Assembly (NCBI GenBank): GCA_030683155.1
Contig: JAUXMV010000030.1
Span: 1-42,750 of the forward strand
Origin: Bacteroidales bacterium
GTDB taxonomy: Bacteria; Bacteroidota; Bacteroidia; Bacteroidales; F082
Direction of reading: 5' to 3'
DNA: 42,750 bases
Shown: one piece after another, positions 32,095-40,537 of the stretch
Layout of the letters: every line of letters begins with the position of its first letter
How positions within the stretch are numbered: the stretch's first letter is position 1
The notes under the pieces: model-generated
What the model was told of the DNA's origin: nothing
The model's database searches: none
The model's input: the letters and a program-made list of their open reading frames with translations, nothing else
Position numbers and translations under genes: made by a program

Positions 32095-33477
32095 CTATTC
32101 CTGAATTTTGATGCAACGCACTGGTTGTCCAACTCCTTTATTAAAGCTTCCTTTAGTAAGAACGCTGTCGTCAAAGTTGAACCGACGGAAGAGTGCCAGA
32201 TCAGGATTGGTAGAATGGGCTGAGGATGTCCACCAGTATCCGCGCGAACCCATCCAGCTGGAATTGCCGCTCGAGCTTAAAATATAGCCAGCTGCTATAA
32301 GCCCAAACCCATAATTGTCTGTGCCGTAATGCTGGCTGTTTTCTCTCCAGCGGGGATGATCATTTGTTGCACAATCACCGCCTAACGGCGAATTTATCTG
32401 ACGGCATGATTTTACTGCCCCTGCAATATTTGTTTCGTCAAAGATATTTTCAGCGTCAATGATGTAGCTAATTAAAACATTCCATTGTGTAGTATCTGGC
32501 ACTTGCCAACCTGCCGGACAAATATTGCCTGCTTCAATTGCATACCAGTTGTACATTTTACCGTATGCCGCCACAACCTCTTCCGGGGATTCAAGACCTT
32601 CAGCAGAGGAGTGATTGTGATCGTAAATCGTGTGAGCTGGTAGTTTTGCATTGGTGCTGTTTGTCACCCATGCCGCACCGGAAAAAGGACCTGGAATCGC
32701 ACCTCCACTTGTGTAGGTGCTTGTTTTAAGGTTTTCTGCCATCCAAAGCTGATCTCCGATGACAACAACAGAATAATGATTGCCATCTGCATCGGTGCAT
32801 TCAACAAAATTAAAATCAACAATCTGACTTTGCGTTGGAACCATTGTCAAAATATGGGTGTAATTTCCTGAGATGCCTTTAAATAAGAGTCTTTCACCAT
32901 CATTATACTGCATCAAAACATGGTCTGAAGTGCTTTTCAACTGGCTATTTTTTGGTGTTGCAGTGGAGCTGCCTTCTTTTTCTATGCTGATGGCTTTTGC
33001 AGCGTCAGATGTTGAAATAATCCTTTGTGCAAAGGTGGCTTCAGGTGTTTTTATTTTTATCAGGTGAACTCCAGAACCTAAGCCGTTAACACTGAAAATG
33101 TGCATCCCATCTTGAAGTGTTTCTGTTTTGCCGGCCAGTTTTTTACCGGAAAAATCAAATAGATCAATATTTACCGTACCTGAATTGCTATAGAATTCTA
33201 TCCTGCTTGATTCGTTGGTTGGATTAGGATAAACAAGCATTTCGTTGAACTTGGTGTTTATTGTATTTAAGCCTAGAACACCATCCAGTTGCAATACATC
33301 ATTTCCTGCCAGCATTATACTGGTTCCCTGATCGATATTTTTGACTTCAATGGTCTCGATAGTATTGCTTTGTCCAGATCCTGTAAAACTAATTTGATAG
33401 TTTTGTGTGAAACTAAAAGGTATAATTGCGAGAAATAGCGCAATTAAAAAAGTTGAGCGTAAAAAGTTATTATTCAT
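32095..33477 (-). CDS. FISUMP-domain secreted protein with an internal T9SS-like module
   Basis: 460 residues. The signal peptide ends at FSFTQ (about residue 25). Residues 80-157 (FNEMLVYPNPTNESSRIEFYS... GVHLIKIKTPEATFAQRII) have the full pattern of a type A T9SS sorting domain, but in the N-terminal third rather than at the end. Residues 227-460 form the Fibrobacter succinogenes major paralogous (FISUMP) domain, with VVIGDQLWMAENLKT, YNWYAIEAGNICPAGWQVP, KSCRQINSPLGGDCAT, GYWWTSS and the final PVRCIK. The function of FISUMP domains is unknown; they occur in surface proteins. It follows a paralogue on the same strand. Confidence 0.88.
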   Translation of the reverse strand: MNNNFLRSTFLIALFLAIIPFSFTQNYQISFTGSGQSNTIETIEVKNIDQGTSIMLAGNDVLQLDGVLGLNTINTKFNEMLVYPNPTNESSRIEFYSNSGTVNIDLFDFSGKKLAGKTETLQDGMHIFSVNGLGSGVHLIKIKTPEATFAQRIISTSDAAKAISIEKEGSSTATPKNSQLKSTSDHVLMQYNDGERLLFKGISGNYTHILTMVPTQSQIVDFNFVECTDADGNHYSVVVIGDQLWMAENLKTSTYTSGGAIPGPFSGAAWVTNSTNAKLPAHTIYDHNHSSAEGLESPEEVVAAYGKMYNWYAIEAGNICPAGWQVPDTTQWNVLISYIIDAENIFDETNIAGAVKSCRQINSPLGGDCATNDHPRWRENSQHYGTDNYGFGLIAAGYILSSSGNSSWMGSRGYWWTSSAHSTNPDLALFRRFNFDDSVLTKGSFNKGVGQPVRCIKIQE

Positions 33478-33557
33478 AGCTTATAGAATTAAGTGATTAA
33501 TGATCCAAATTCGATTAAATTAATTTTCAATTAGTTAATTATTAATGTGTTGAACAT

Positions 33558-33618
33558 GATTGTCAGCTGCTGAAATAAATCTGTTTTCGAAACTTTTTTA
33601 CATCAGCAGCTGTCAATC
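33558..33618 (-). repeat. Long inverted repeat between the two FISUMP genes
   Basis: Arms of 16 bases (33558-33573 and 33603-33618), paired at 15 positions, centred on GTCAGCTGCTGA / TCAGCAGCTGTC. The loop is 29 bases. It sits 7 bases past the stop of the second FISUMP gene but lacks a T-run on the minus strand, so it may be a transcript-stabilising or processing hairpin rather than a simple terminator. Its core AGCTGCTGA is shared with the mmd terminator. Confidence 0.5.
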
Positions 33619-33624
33619 AAAATG

Positions 33625-35013
33625 TTATTTATTTTTAATACAACGGACAGAGAACCCGATTCTTTTACTTGTGGCAATTCGCTCTAATACACTCATGCTG
33701 AAATATGTTCGACGATAATTTGCGCTTTCAGGATTCGTTTCAAATTCAGTCGAAGTCCACCAGTATCCACGGCTTGTAAGCCAGCTGTAATTACCTGAGG
33801 TATTGTGTCTGAATCCAGCTGGCAACAAACCCAGATTATAAAGGTCTTCGCCAATGTTAAGCTCGTCTTCCCTCCAGAAAGGATGCTGATCTGTTGCACA
33901 TTCACCACCAAGTGGTGAGTTAATTTGTCTGCACGATTTTAACGCTCTGGCTAAATTGGAAGTGTCGATACTTGCTTGTTGTTCAATGATGAAAGCACTC
34001 ATTTGATTCCAGTCATCACTACTTGGAACGCGCCATCCACTTGGGCAAAGACTACGCACATCACCGACAGCAAACCAGTTATAAAGGAGTCCGTATATGG
34101 ATGCCATTTGCGCTTCAGAATCAATTCCGGCAGCGTTTGAATTGTTGAAATCAAAAACTGTAAATGCACCTGAATTGGTAGTAGTCCAGGTTTCATTGTC
34201 CAGATTTGTGGGGATAGGGTCACCACTATTATATGTTCTAACCCGCAGGTTTTCTGCCATCCATTCTTGATTGCCAATGATAACAGTCTGGTAAATATTT
34301 CCGTCAATATCTATTACGATTCCTTCCTCGAGCGTTTTAAATGAAATTTCATTTCCGTAACCTGTTCCAGCAGCATTAGTGGCATATGCTCTTATATAGT
34401 AGGTTGTATTAGATTCAAGATCAGCTATGTTACTTATGAAAGCGCCAATGCCATTTCCATCTTCAGTTTTACTGCCGGCAATAGTAGGATTCTGGCTTGT
34501 GCTCCAGCAAACACCCCGGCTTGTCACTTCTCCACCACCGTCTGAAGTAATGTTGCCGCCTGTTTTGGCAGTATGTCTGTCAATTTCAGTAACTGAAACT
34601 GTTGTCAGCACCGGCACTTCAATGCCTAAAAGAGTTGTAATTTCGATTTGATTACCATAGCCTGTACCGGCACTATTTGTGGCATAAGACCTGATATAGT
34701 ATATTTTATTTGCTTCCAGTCCTGAAATATTACTTGTAAAACTTCCAGCACCAGCACCATCCTCAGTTTTGGCGTCAGCAATAGTGGGATTAGGATTTGT
34801 ACTCCAGCATACACCTCGAGCAGTAACTGAGGCGCCGCCGTTATCTGTAACAGTTCCACCTGAAATTGCACCTGTTGCAGTTATTTGAGTTGCCTGGGTT
34901 GTTGTAACTGTTGGTAAAACAACCTTATCTTCTTTTTTGCAACTACCTATAATAAATAGCATAACTCCAAAAAGAGTCATAATGTAAATCAGGTTTTTCT
35001 TTCTTTGTTTCAT
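33625..35013 (-). CDS. FISUMP-domain lipoprotein with two fibronectin-like repeats
   Basis: A 462-residue lipoprotein with the lipobox Cys in LFIIGSCKKED. Two tandem beta repeats (about 33-130 and 132-230) share the pattern ARGVCWSTNPNPTIADAKT / SRGVCWSTSQNPTIAGSKT and YYIRSYATNSAGTGYGN / YYIRAYATNAAGTGYGN, typical of Bacteroidota fibronectin-III-like repeats. The C-terminal FISUMP domain (about 233-462) holds VIIGNQEWMAENLRV, YNWFAVGDVRSLCPSGWRVP, KSCRQINSPLGGECAT, GYWWTST and FSVRCIKNK. It is probably displayed on the outer membrane with the FISUMP domain outermost. It has its own promoter 140 bases upstream. Confidence 0.9.
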   Translation of the reverse strand: MKQRKKNLIYIMTLFGVMLFIIGSCKKEDKVVLPTVTTTQATQITATGAISGGTVTDNGGASVTARGVCWSTNPNPTIADAKTEDGAGAGSFTSNISGLEANKIYYIRSYATNSAGTGYGNQIEITTLLGIEVPVLTTVSVTEIDRHTAKTGGNITSDGGGEVTSRGVCWSTSQNPTIAGSKTEDGNGIGAFISNIADLESNTTYYIRAYATNAAGTGYGNEISFKTLEEGIVIDIDGNIYQTVIIGNQEWMAENLRVRTYNSGDPIPTNLDNETWTTTNSGAFTVFDFNNSNAAGIDSEAQMASIYGLLYNWFAVGDVRSLCPSGWRVPSSDDWNQMSAFIIEQQASIDTSNLARALKSCRQINSPLGGECATDQHPFWREDELNIGEDLYNLGLLPAGFRHNTSGNYSWLTSRGYWWTSTEFETNPESANYRRTYFSMSVLERIATSKRIGFSVRCIKNK

Positions 35014-35152
35014 TTGAATATAATTTAAGTTTATTTAAATGGCTTTGCTTTAGGATAACATTTATTGATTGTTCAGTTTTTATTTTTAAAATTTACACCT
35101 TATTTGAACATGATTATTTACTCAACTAATTGAAATAATGACTTATAACTAA

Positions 35153-35184
35153 CAAAAATAATAATTTTCCAGCCTAAAACCAAA
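35153..35184 (-). promoter_or_regulatory. Promoter upstream of the FISUMP lipoprotein
   Basis: On the minus strand, TTTG (35181-35184), 20 bases, then TATTTTTG (35153-35160), both exact. It implies a leader of about 130 bases before the ATG at 35013. Confidence 0.55.
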
Positions 35185-35209
35185 GTCTTCGGCACATTTT
35201 TTACTGTAT

Positions 35210-38200
35210 CTATTTAATAATTATCTTTTTTAAAGTGTATTTTTCGTTTTTTGGATCAATAATTTTTAAGAGGTAAACCGATGCTGGCATTGAAAACAGA
35301 TCAATATTATGTCTGAGACTCGAACTGTTTGACCTGTATTTTTTTATGCCATTATAATTGTAAATTTCCACCAGAATGTCAGTCAATGATTCGATAATTA
35401 TGTAATTTTCAGCAGGATTAGGAAAAATTTTAATTGAAAAATAATCATTTACATCAACCCCCAGAATATTTACCTGAATGCTGTCAATCGAGGTACACCC
35501 ATATTCATTTGTGACTGTTACACTATAGGTTCCTGATTGATTGACCAATATGGTTTGGGTTGTGTCGCCAGTGTTCCAAAGAAATATTTTTCCCGGGTTT
35601 CCTGCATTCAGTATTACAGTGCTGTCAGGATTAATAATACTGGTAATTTGCACATTTGGACTCTCAAACTGTTCCAATAGAACTTCTGAAAGGTCACTTT
35701 TACAACCATAGCTTTCAATCTTGATGTTATAAAGCCAGTAATAAAACGAACCAGGAACTGACGCATTGCTGCCAGTGATTGATATTACATCTGGAATTTC
35801 GAATGGGTATGGATTTGATGCACTTCCGTTGTTTCGGTAAATAGTCACGCCATCAGCATAGGAAATGCAGATTCTGTAATTGCCCGGCTCAGGTATTTCA
35901 AGGTTTAGAAGATACTCTTTACCATTATCTGTAAGGTCATTACCTGCTCCAACAGTTGGACTGGGAGGGTTGCGCGTTGCTTCTATATTTAATGTTGATT
36001 GAGACACAACCTCATTTGAATTGACATCCTCAACTCGCAAAGTAATCGTTCCAGGCCAGCCTGCATAAATTATTGCAGATTTCAAAACTACCGGAACATA
36101 TGTTGTGATAAATGGTGTAACAGCAGCTTGGTGATAACTCCCATTGGTCCATGGTTCTGAATCTTTTGAGAAAGATCCAATAGAATCTGATAGCGTATTA
36201 ATTCCAACATAGTATTTGTTGTCTGGTAAAATAAAATTTGTTGCAGCAGATTCTCCTGCAGCCAAAAGATGACCGTTTATGGGTGCATCATACCAAAAAG
36301 CAGTGCCAGAAGAAACAGCTTCAAGTCTTATCTCATCAGTCCCATCGCATAAAATAGCACTTCCTTGTGGAGCCTCACTTAAGGGAGCAGTGATAAAATT
36401 AAATTGAAGCGTGTCATTTGAAGGATTTAGGTCGTTTTCAACATTTACGATACAGATAATTGAATAATTTTTGGATGGACTGGTTTTAAAACCTGCGTCA
36501 AACTGAAATATTTTGGACTGTGAAGGCGTAATTATGCCCAAATGTGTATTATGATAGGTTTCAATCAAGTTGAAATTTTCATAAACTTCAGCGGTGAAAT
36601 TTATTCCTGATAATGGTGTGCTTCCATAGTTTTTCACTTCCATTTTCACCCACTCATTATCGCTTGAACACATGATTTCCTTTGATGGATATTTAAGTTT
36701 ACTAACGCCTATGTCAAACAAAGGATAATCAAATTTCAAAAGGTAATCCTGAGTTTCACCAGCATTATAAATGCCACAGCTGCTTATTTCATCAGGATTT
36801 GTAGTTTCAGATACAATTATTCTCAATCTCCCTTTGAATCCTGGCTTTACTGATGTAGGTATGGTTATCATGCCCTCAAAATCTGAAGTTGAATTAATTA
36901 CATCTGATGTTATAATGAGTTCGTTTTCATCAAAGATCCCGTTTGAGTTCCAGTCTGCAAAAATTTTTACTATCCTACTGTTTTCCTGATCGCAGGTTCC
37001 AACTTTTAGCTTAAAAGGATAGGTTGACCCAAGATTAACCAAAGTTGTGTGATTTGTGAAATCTCTATATGTATGACATTCTGTATCTGTCAGGTTGTCA
37101 ATGCTGTTTAATTGAAATCCATCAATTCGTGTTCCGCTTTCATTTGTTGGAAAGGAGGGGCAGACCGGTGTTCCGCCAACCCCACTGGCAATAATAGAAA
37201 CAACCTGAACAGAATCAAATAAAGCTCCTTTGTGCGAAATAGTAACAGAATAAGTGCGTCCTGGAATGGGGTTTTCAATAACGACCTGTTCTATTATATC
37301 CACATTGTTATCGCCTTTTGTTGCAGGTTCGGATGGGTTTTCAGCATCTAAAACCCATGGCAAATAGGTAGTTGAATCATAAGTTATTCTAAGGTCAAGG
37401 TCGTTAACCAATAGTGGAGTTCTGTTGTTTAGCATTTCGGGGCCGTAGGCTAGTGGGGTTCCGGCGGGATCTGTCCAAGCAATCGTAACAACCAAAGGGT
37501 CAGTGCCAACAGCAACAATCTCTCTTTTGATAGTATCACCTGAATACAAAGGTATTTCTTCAATATATTGTGTGTTATCAGAATTGCTGATGAGCTTTGC
37601 AGCTCCTTCCATATTGATTAGACCCCAGCCGAATATGTAATCAGGGCCGATGTTTCCGGCTTCATGTGCAGTTTGGCAAACAATTCCTCTCAAAGTTGAG
37701 CTTAACATAAAATCACCATGCTTCTGATGGTATAATTCCTGTAAAAGAAATATTGAACCTGAAGCATTTGGCGCTGCCATAGATGTTCCACTCGCAGACC
37801 TGTATGCGGCATCACCAGTTGATGCTGTTGAGTATAAACTCACCCCGTTGGCAACAACATCTGGTTTTATACGTCCGTCATCTGTTGGTCCCCAACAGCT
37901 GAACGAAGATATAACTACATCTGATGGAGTGGTGTAGCCTTCGGGAATGGCATTTACAGCACCGATAAGTAAAACGTTTTTTGCATTGGCGTAAGCGGAT
38001 ATTATGTCGTAAGCATTATTGTCGGAGACTGCTCCCTGAACTCTGGCATTTACAAGTTGCCATTGTCCACCAGCTGTTCTTGTCCAGTAAGGTGAGCCAA
38101 TTGCTGGACCATTATCATTTCGGTTGTTGCCGGCAGATTTTACAATCTGATAATAAGGCGCATTGTATGAAATTAAATCCCAATCCTTTGCCTTTGAGTT

Positions 38201-38956
38201 GTAATAACCAAATTTGTAATCTTCGTATGTGCTCACTGCAGGGTCGCCATACCATTCCCAGTAAGGATCTGTGGCGGTTCCTGCCCTTGCTGAATTGTAT
38301 CTCCAGCCTGCAATTGCACCATAGGAGTGGTTTGATACCAGAAGGTTTGTTGCGGCATTTGCCATTTCGGAAACATCACTGTTGTAATCCCATGTTTTGA
38401 GCTCTTGCAAACCAAATGACATTCCTTTCGAAAGTGGGTTTATTCCGGCTGCTATCAACGTTCCGGCAACGTGTGTAGCGTGAGAACTTATTGAAGAAGT
38501 ATTGTCAACAACGGCTATCCTTCCGGAAAATTCCTGATGTGTTGTCCTTACACGACCTCCGTCCCACAAACCAAGTTTGCCAGTCAAAAAATCAGATGAA
38601 CTACTAAGGTTCAATCCGCTGCTACCACCAGGCCAAAGATTATTCGTGCCAATTGTTGCTGCGGCATTTACATTGTGAGTTGTGTAATAGATTGGAAATC
38701 CACCTTCATCAATTCCTTGCAGAGAAATAATCTGCCAATCATCAGCGACCTCAAAAATTGCCCAGCCTTTTTCCGGTGCAAGCCTTAACGCCTCCTTCAT
38801 ATTCAGGTTGAAGCGTATTTCTGCTTCTGTTGAAAACTGTTTAAGAAATTGTTTTTTTGCAGCATGATTTAATGCCATCTCTACATTACCTTGACTAAAA
38901 GCAATTTTAAAAATCAGGCTGAAAAAAATTATCAGGTAAGCGTTTAGCAATTTCAT
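35210..38956 (-). CDS. Large subtilisin-like (S8) protease secreted by T9SS
   Basis: 1248 residues. The signal peptide ends at KIAFSQ (about 22). A propeptide-like region is followed by the S8 catalytic domain with D132 in LGLWDGGRV, H162 in SSHATHVAGTL, the oxyanion Asn N277 in KSAGNN and Ser S392 in ASGTSMAAPNASG. Next come a jelly-roll (pre-peptidase C-like) segment (DLDLRITYD...), a GEVED domain (ADWNSNGIFDENELI... NAGETQDYLL) and a CARDB-like domain (about 740-850). An Ig-like SPEN/gliding-type repeat (FLWNTGDTTQTILVNQSGTYSVTVTNEYGC) precedes a type A sorting domain beginning IKIFPNPAENYIIIES. It is predicted to be an extracellular endopeptidase anchored to the surface. Confidence 0.93.
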   Translation of the reverse strand: MKLLNAYLIIFFSLIFKIAFSQGNVEMALNHAAKKQFLKQFSTEAEIRFNLNMKEALRLAPEKGWAIFEVADDWQIISLQGIDEGGFPIYYTTHNVNAAATIGTNNLWPGGSSGLNLSSSSDFLTGKLGLWDGGRVRTTHQEFSGRIAVVDNTSSISSHATHVAGTLIAAGINPLSKGMSFGLQELKTWDYNSDVSEMANAATNLLVSNHSYGAIAGWRYNSARAGTATDPYWEWYGDPAVSTYEDYKFGYYNSKAKDWDLISYNAPYYQIVKSAGNNRNDNGPAIGSPYWTRTAGGQWQLVNARVQGAVSDNNAYDIISAYANAKNVLLIGAVNAIPEGYTTPSDVVISSFSCWGPTDDGRIKPDVVANGVSLYSTASTGDAAYRSASGTSMAAPNASGSIFLLQELYHQKHGDFMLSSTLRGIVCQTAHEAGNIGPDYIFGWGLINMEGAAKLISNSDNTQYIEEIPLYSGDTIKREIVAVGTDPLVVTIAWTDPAGTPLAYGPEMLNNRTPLLVNDLDLRITYDSTTYLPWVLDAENPSEPATKGDNNVDIIEQVVIENPIPGRTYSVTISHKGALFDSVQVVSIIASGVGGTPVCPSFPTNESGTRIDGFQLNSIDNLTDTECHTYRDFTNHTTLVNLGSTYPFKLKVGTCDQENSRIVKIFADWNSNGIFDENELIITSDVINSTSDFEGMITIPTSVKPGFKGRLRIIVSETTNPDEISSCGIYNAGETQDYLLKFDYPLFDIGVSKLKYPSKEIMCSSDNEWVKMEVKNYGSTPLSGINFTAEVYENFNLIETYHNTHLGIITPSQSKIFQFDAGFKTSPSKNYSIICIVNVENDLNPSNDTLQFNFITAPLSEAPQGSAILCDGTDEIRLEAVSSGTAFWYDAPINGHLLAAGESAATNFILPDNKYYVGINTLSDSIGSFSKDSEPWTNGSYHQAAVTPFITTYVPVVLKSAIIYAGWPGTITLRVEDVNSNEVVSQSTLNIEATRNPPSPTVGAGNDLTDNGKEYLLNLEIPEPGNYRICISYADGVTIYRNNGSASNPYPFEIPDVISITGSNASVPGSFYYWLYNIKIESYGCKSDLSEVLLEQFESPNVQITSIINPDSTVILNAGNPGKIFLWNTGDTTQTILVNQSGTYSVTVTNEYGCTSIDSIQVNILGVDVNDYFSIKIFPNPAENYIIIESLTDILVEIYNYNGIKKYRSNSSSLRHNIDLFSMPASVYLLKIIDPKNEKYTLKKIIIK

Positions 38957-38996
38957 TTTAAGCTAATTAGATCATATTGAATAAGACTAAGGAGCT

Positions 38997-39028
38997 CAAA
39001 GATAACAAAATATTTTTAAGATTTTCAA
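38997..39028 (-). promoter_or_regulatory. Promoter of the S8 protease gene
   Basis: On the minus strand, TTG (39026-39028), 21 bases, then TATCTTTG (38997-39004), an exact -33/-7 pair 40 bases before the ATG. Confidence 0.55.
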
Positions 39029-39149
39029 GAGAATGACCATTTCTAGGCAATGTAATTGCAGGTGTCAACTAATAGAAACCTATAAATCTAAATAGCTGCT
39101 AAGCTTTTGACTTAACTTTAAACAGTCAATTTTAACCAGAGAATCAATG

Positions 39150-40535
39150 CTACTTATGCACTTTTTTAATGAAATCCTCAACTTCCGGAACACCTCCCTG
39201 ATAAACGAGGTAACCGTTGTAAGGTTCTCGGGTGGTAATTTCATCGTTTATTGGCGTAAGCATCATGCGTTTTACTTCGTCAGGATCGTTGGTTTGGCCC
39301 AAAATCCAGCTTAGCTTCACCCAGGCAACTTCGGGCAGCATATTTCCTGCCGGAACAATCCCTTTTGCCATCATATCACGCCCAGTATCATATACAAACA
39401 TGTGCACATAACCCCAGATCGTTTGCAAAGTCATATACATGTGAACCCCTTTTGCATGCGCTCTTTCAATGGCCGGATATAATTCTTTGTTGACATGGCC
39501 CAAACCTGTACCAACAATAATGATTCCGCGGTATCCAGCTTCAACCAATGCATCAATGGTGTCGGGTTTCATTCCGGGATAATAGTAAAGCATCGTCACG
39601 TCATCACTGAAATATGGGAGGATTTTTACGTTTTTGTCGTTGCGCCTTTTGTTATAGGTTTTATGAATAGGTGTCACTTTCTGTCTGTTAACCATTGCCA
39701 GCGGTGTGTCGCCGATCGTGCGGAAAGTACTTCTGTAGCTTGAATGCATCTTTCGGACTCTTGTTCCTTTATGCAACAAACCATATTCATCGGATGTTGG
39801 TCCAAACATACAAACCATCACTTCTGCGATGTCTGATGTGCCGGCGGTTTTCATGGCATGCATCAGGTTGAGGGCAGCATCGGAGCTGGGGCGGTCGCTT
39901 GATCGTTGTGATCCTACAAGTACGACGGGAACGGGTAAATTCTGACACATAAAAGTGAGTGCAGCTCCGGTATGATGCAATGTGTCGGTTCCATGACCGA
40001 TAACAATGCCATCAATGCCATGTTCGATTTCTTTTCCAATGGCTTTGGCAAGTGCCATGTATTGTTTTGGCCCCATGTTTTCGCTGAAAACAGCAAATAA
40101 TTTTTCCGTTTCAAGGTTACAAATATCCGCAAGCTCTGGCACAGCACCATACAGTTCACCAGGCGAAAAGGCAGGAATAACAGCGCCTGTGCGATAGTCC
40201 AGCCGTGAAGCAATTGTTCCGCCTGTACCGAAAAGTTTAACTTTTGGCAATCCCGGTGTAACAGGAAATTGTTTTTCAGGGATTTTGTAATTGGCTTTTT
40301 TGTAGCCTGTCTCCTTCATATCGCGGATCGTTCCAACACTGATTCCCACGTTATACCCCGTAGGTATTTTGAGAACGATATGCTGTTCATCGTCATTTTC
40401 TGAACGAGGAAGGACAGTGCCTACAAATTTCCCTCTTGTGGTATCTATCTCTGCCTGACCCCAAACGCGTGTATTGAATTTCTTTAAAACTTCTAACGCA
40501 GCTCCTTTATAGCCTTGAAAAATATCTTCGCTCAT
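39150..40535 (-). CDS. gatD: Glu-tRNA(Gln) amidotransferase subunit D (archaeal-type)
   Basis: A 461-residue asparaginase-like glutaminase subunit. It releases ammonia from an amide donor for GatE, which converts Glu-tRNA(Gln) to Gln-tRNA(Gln). The N-terminal beta-barrel domain (about 1-90: GKFVGTVLPRSENDD) distinguishes GatD from plain L-asparaginases. The catalytic residues are all present: T104 in LFGTGGTIASR, T183 and D184 in VIGHGTDTLHHTG, and K262 in RVRKMHSSYRSTF. The end, GNMLPEVAWVKLSWILGQT, is also a GatD hallmark. It starts 2 bases after the gatE stop. GatD is classically found in Archaea, whereas bacteria use GatCAB; see findings. Confidence 0.93.
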   Translation of the reverse strand: MSEDIFQGYKGAALEVLKKFNTRVWGQAEIDTTRGKFVGTVLPRSENDDEQHIVLKIPTGYNVGISVGTIRDMKETGYKKANYKIPEKQFPVTPGLPKVKLFGTGGTIASRLDYRTGAVIPAFSPGELYGAVPELADICNLETEKLFAVFSENMGPKQYMALAKAIGKEIEHGIDGIVIGHGTDTLHHTGAALTFMCQNLPVPVVLVGSQRSSDRPSSDAALNLMHAMKTAGTSDIAEVMVCMFGPTSDEYGLLHKGTRVRKMHSSYRSTFRTIGDTPLAMVNRQKVTPIHKTYNKRRNDKNVKILPYFSDDVTMLYYYPGMKPDTIDALVEAGYRGIIIVGTGLGHVNKELYPAIERAHAKGVHMYMTLQTIWGYVHMFVYDTGRDMMAKGIVPAGNMLPEVAWVKLSWILGQTNDPDEVKRMMLTPINDEITTREPYNGYLVYQGGVPEVEDFIKKVHK

Positions 40536-40537
40536 TT

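Noticed and set aside
37981-38400. Open frame of 139 codons opposite the S8 protease
   Set aside because: Antisense to the catalytic domain of the protease, Cys/Leu/His-rich shadow translation, no promoter.
39150-40535. Plain L-asparaginase
   Set aside because: The N-terminal barrel of about 90 residues, the GatD-specific C terminus and the adjoining gatE all favour GatD.
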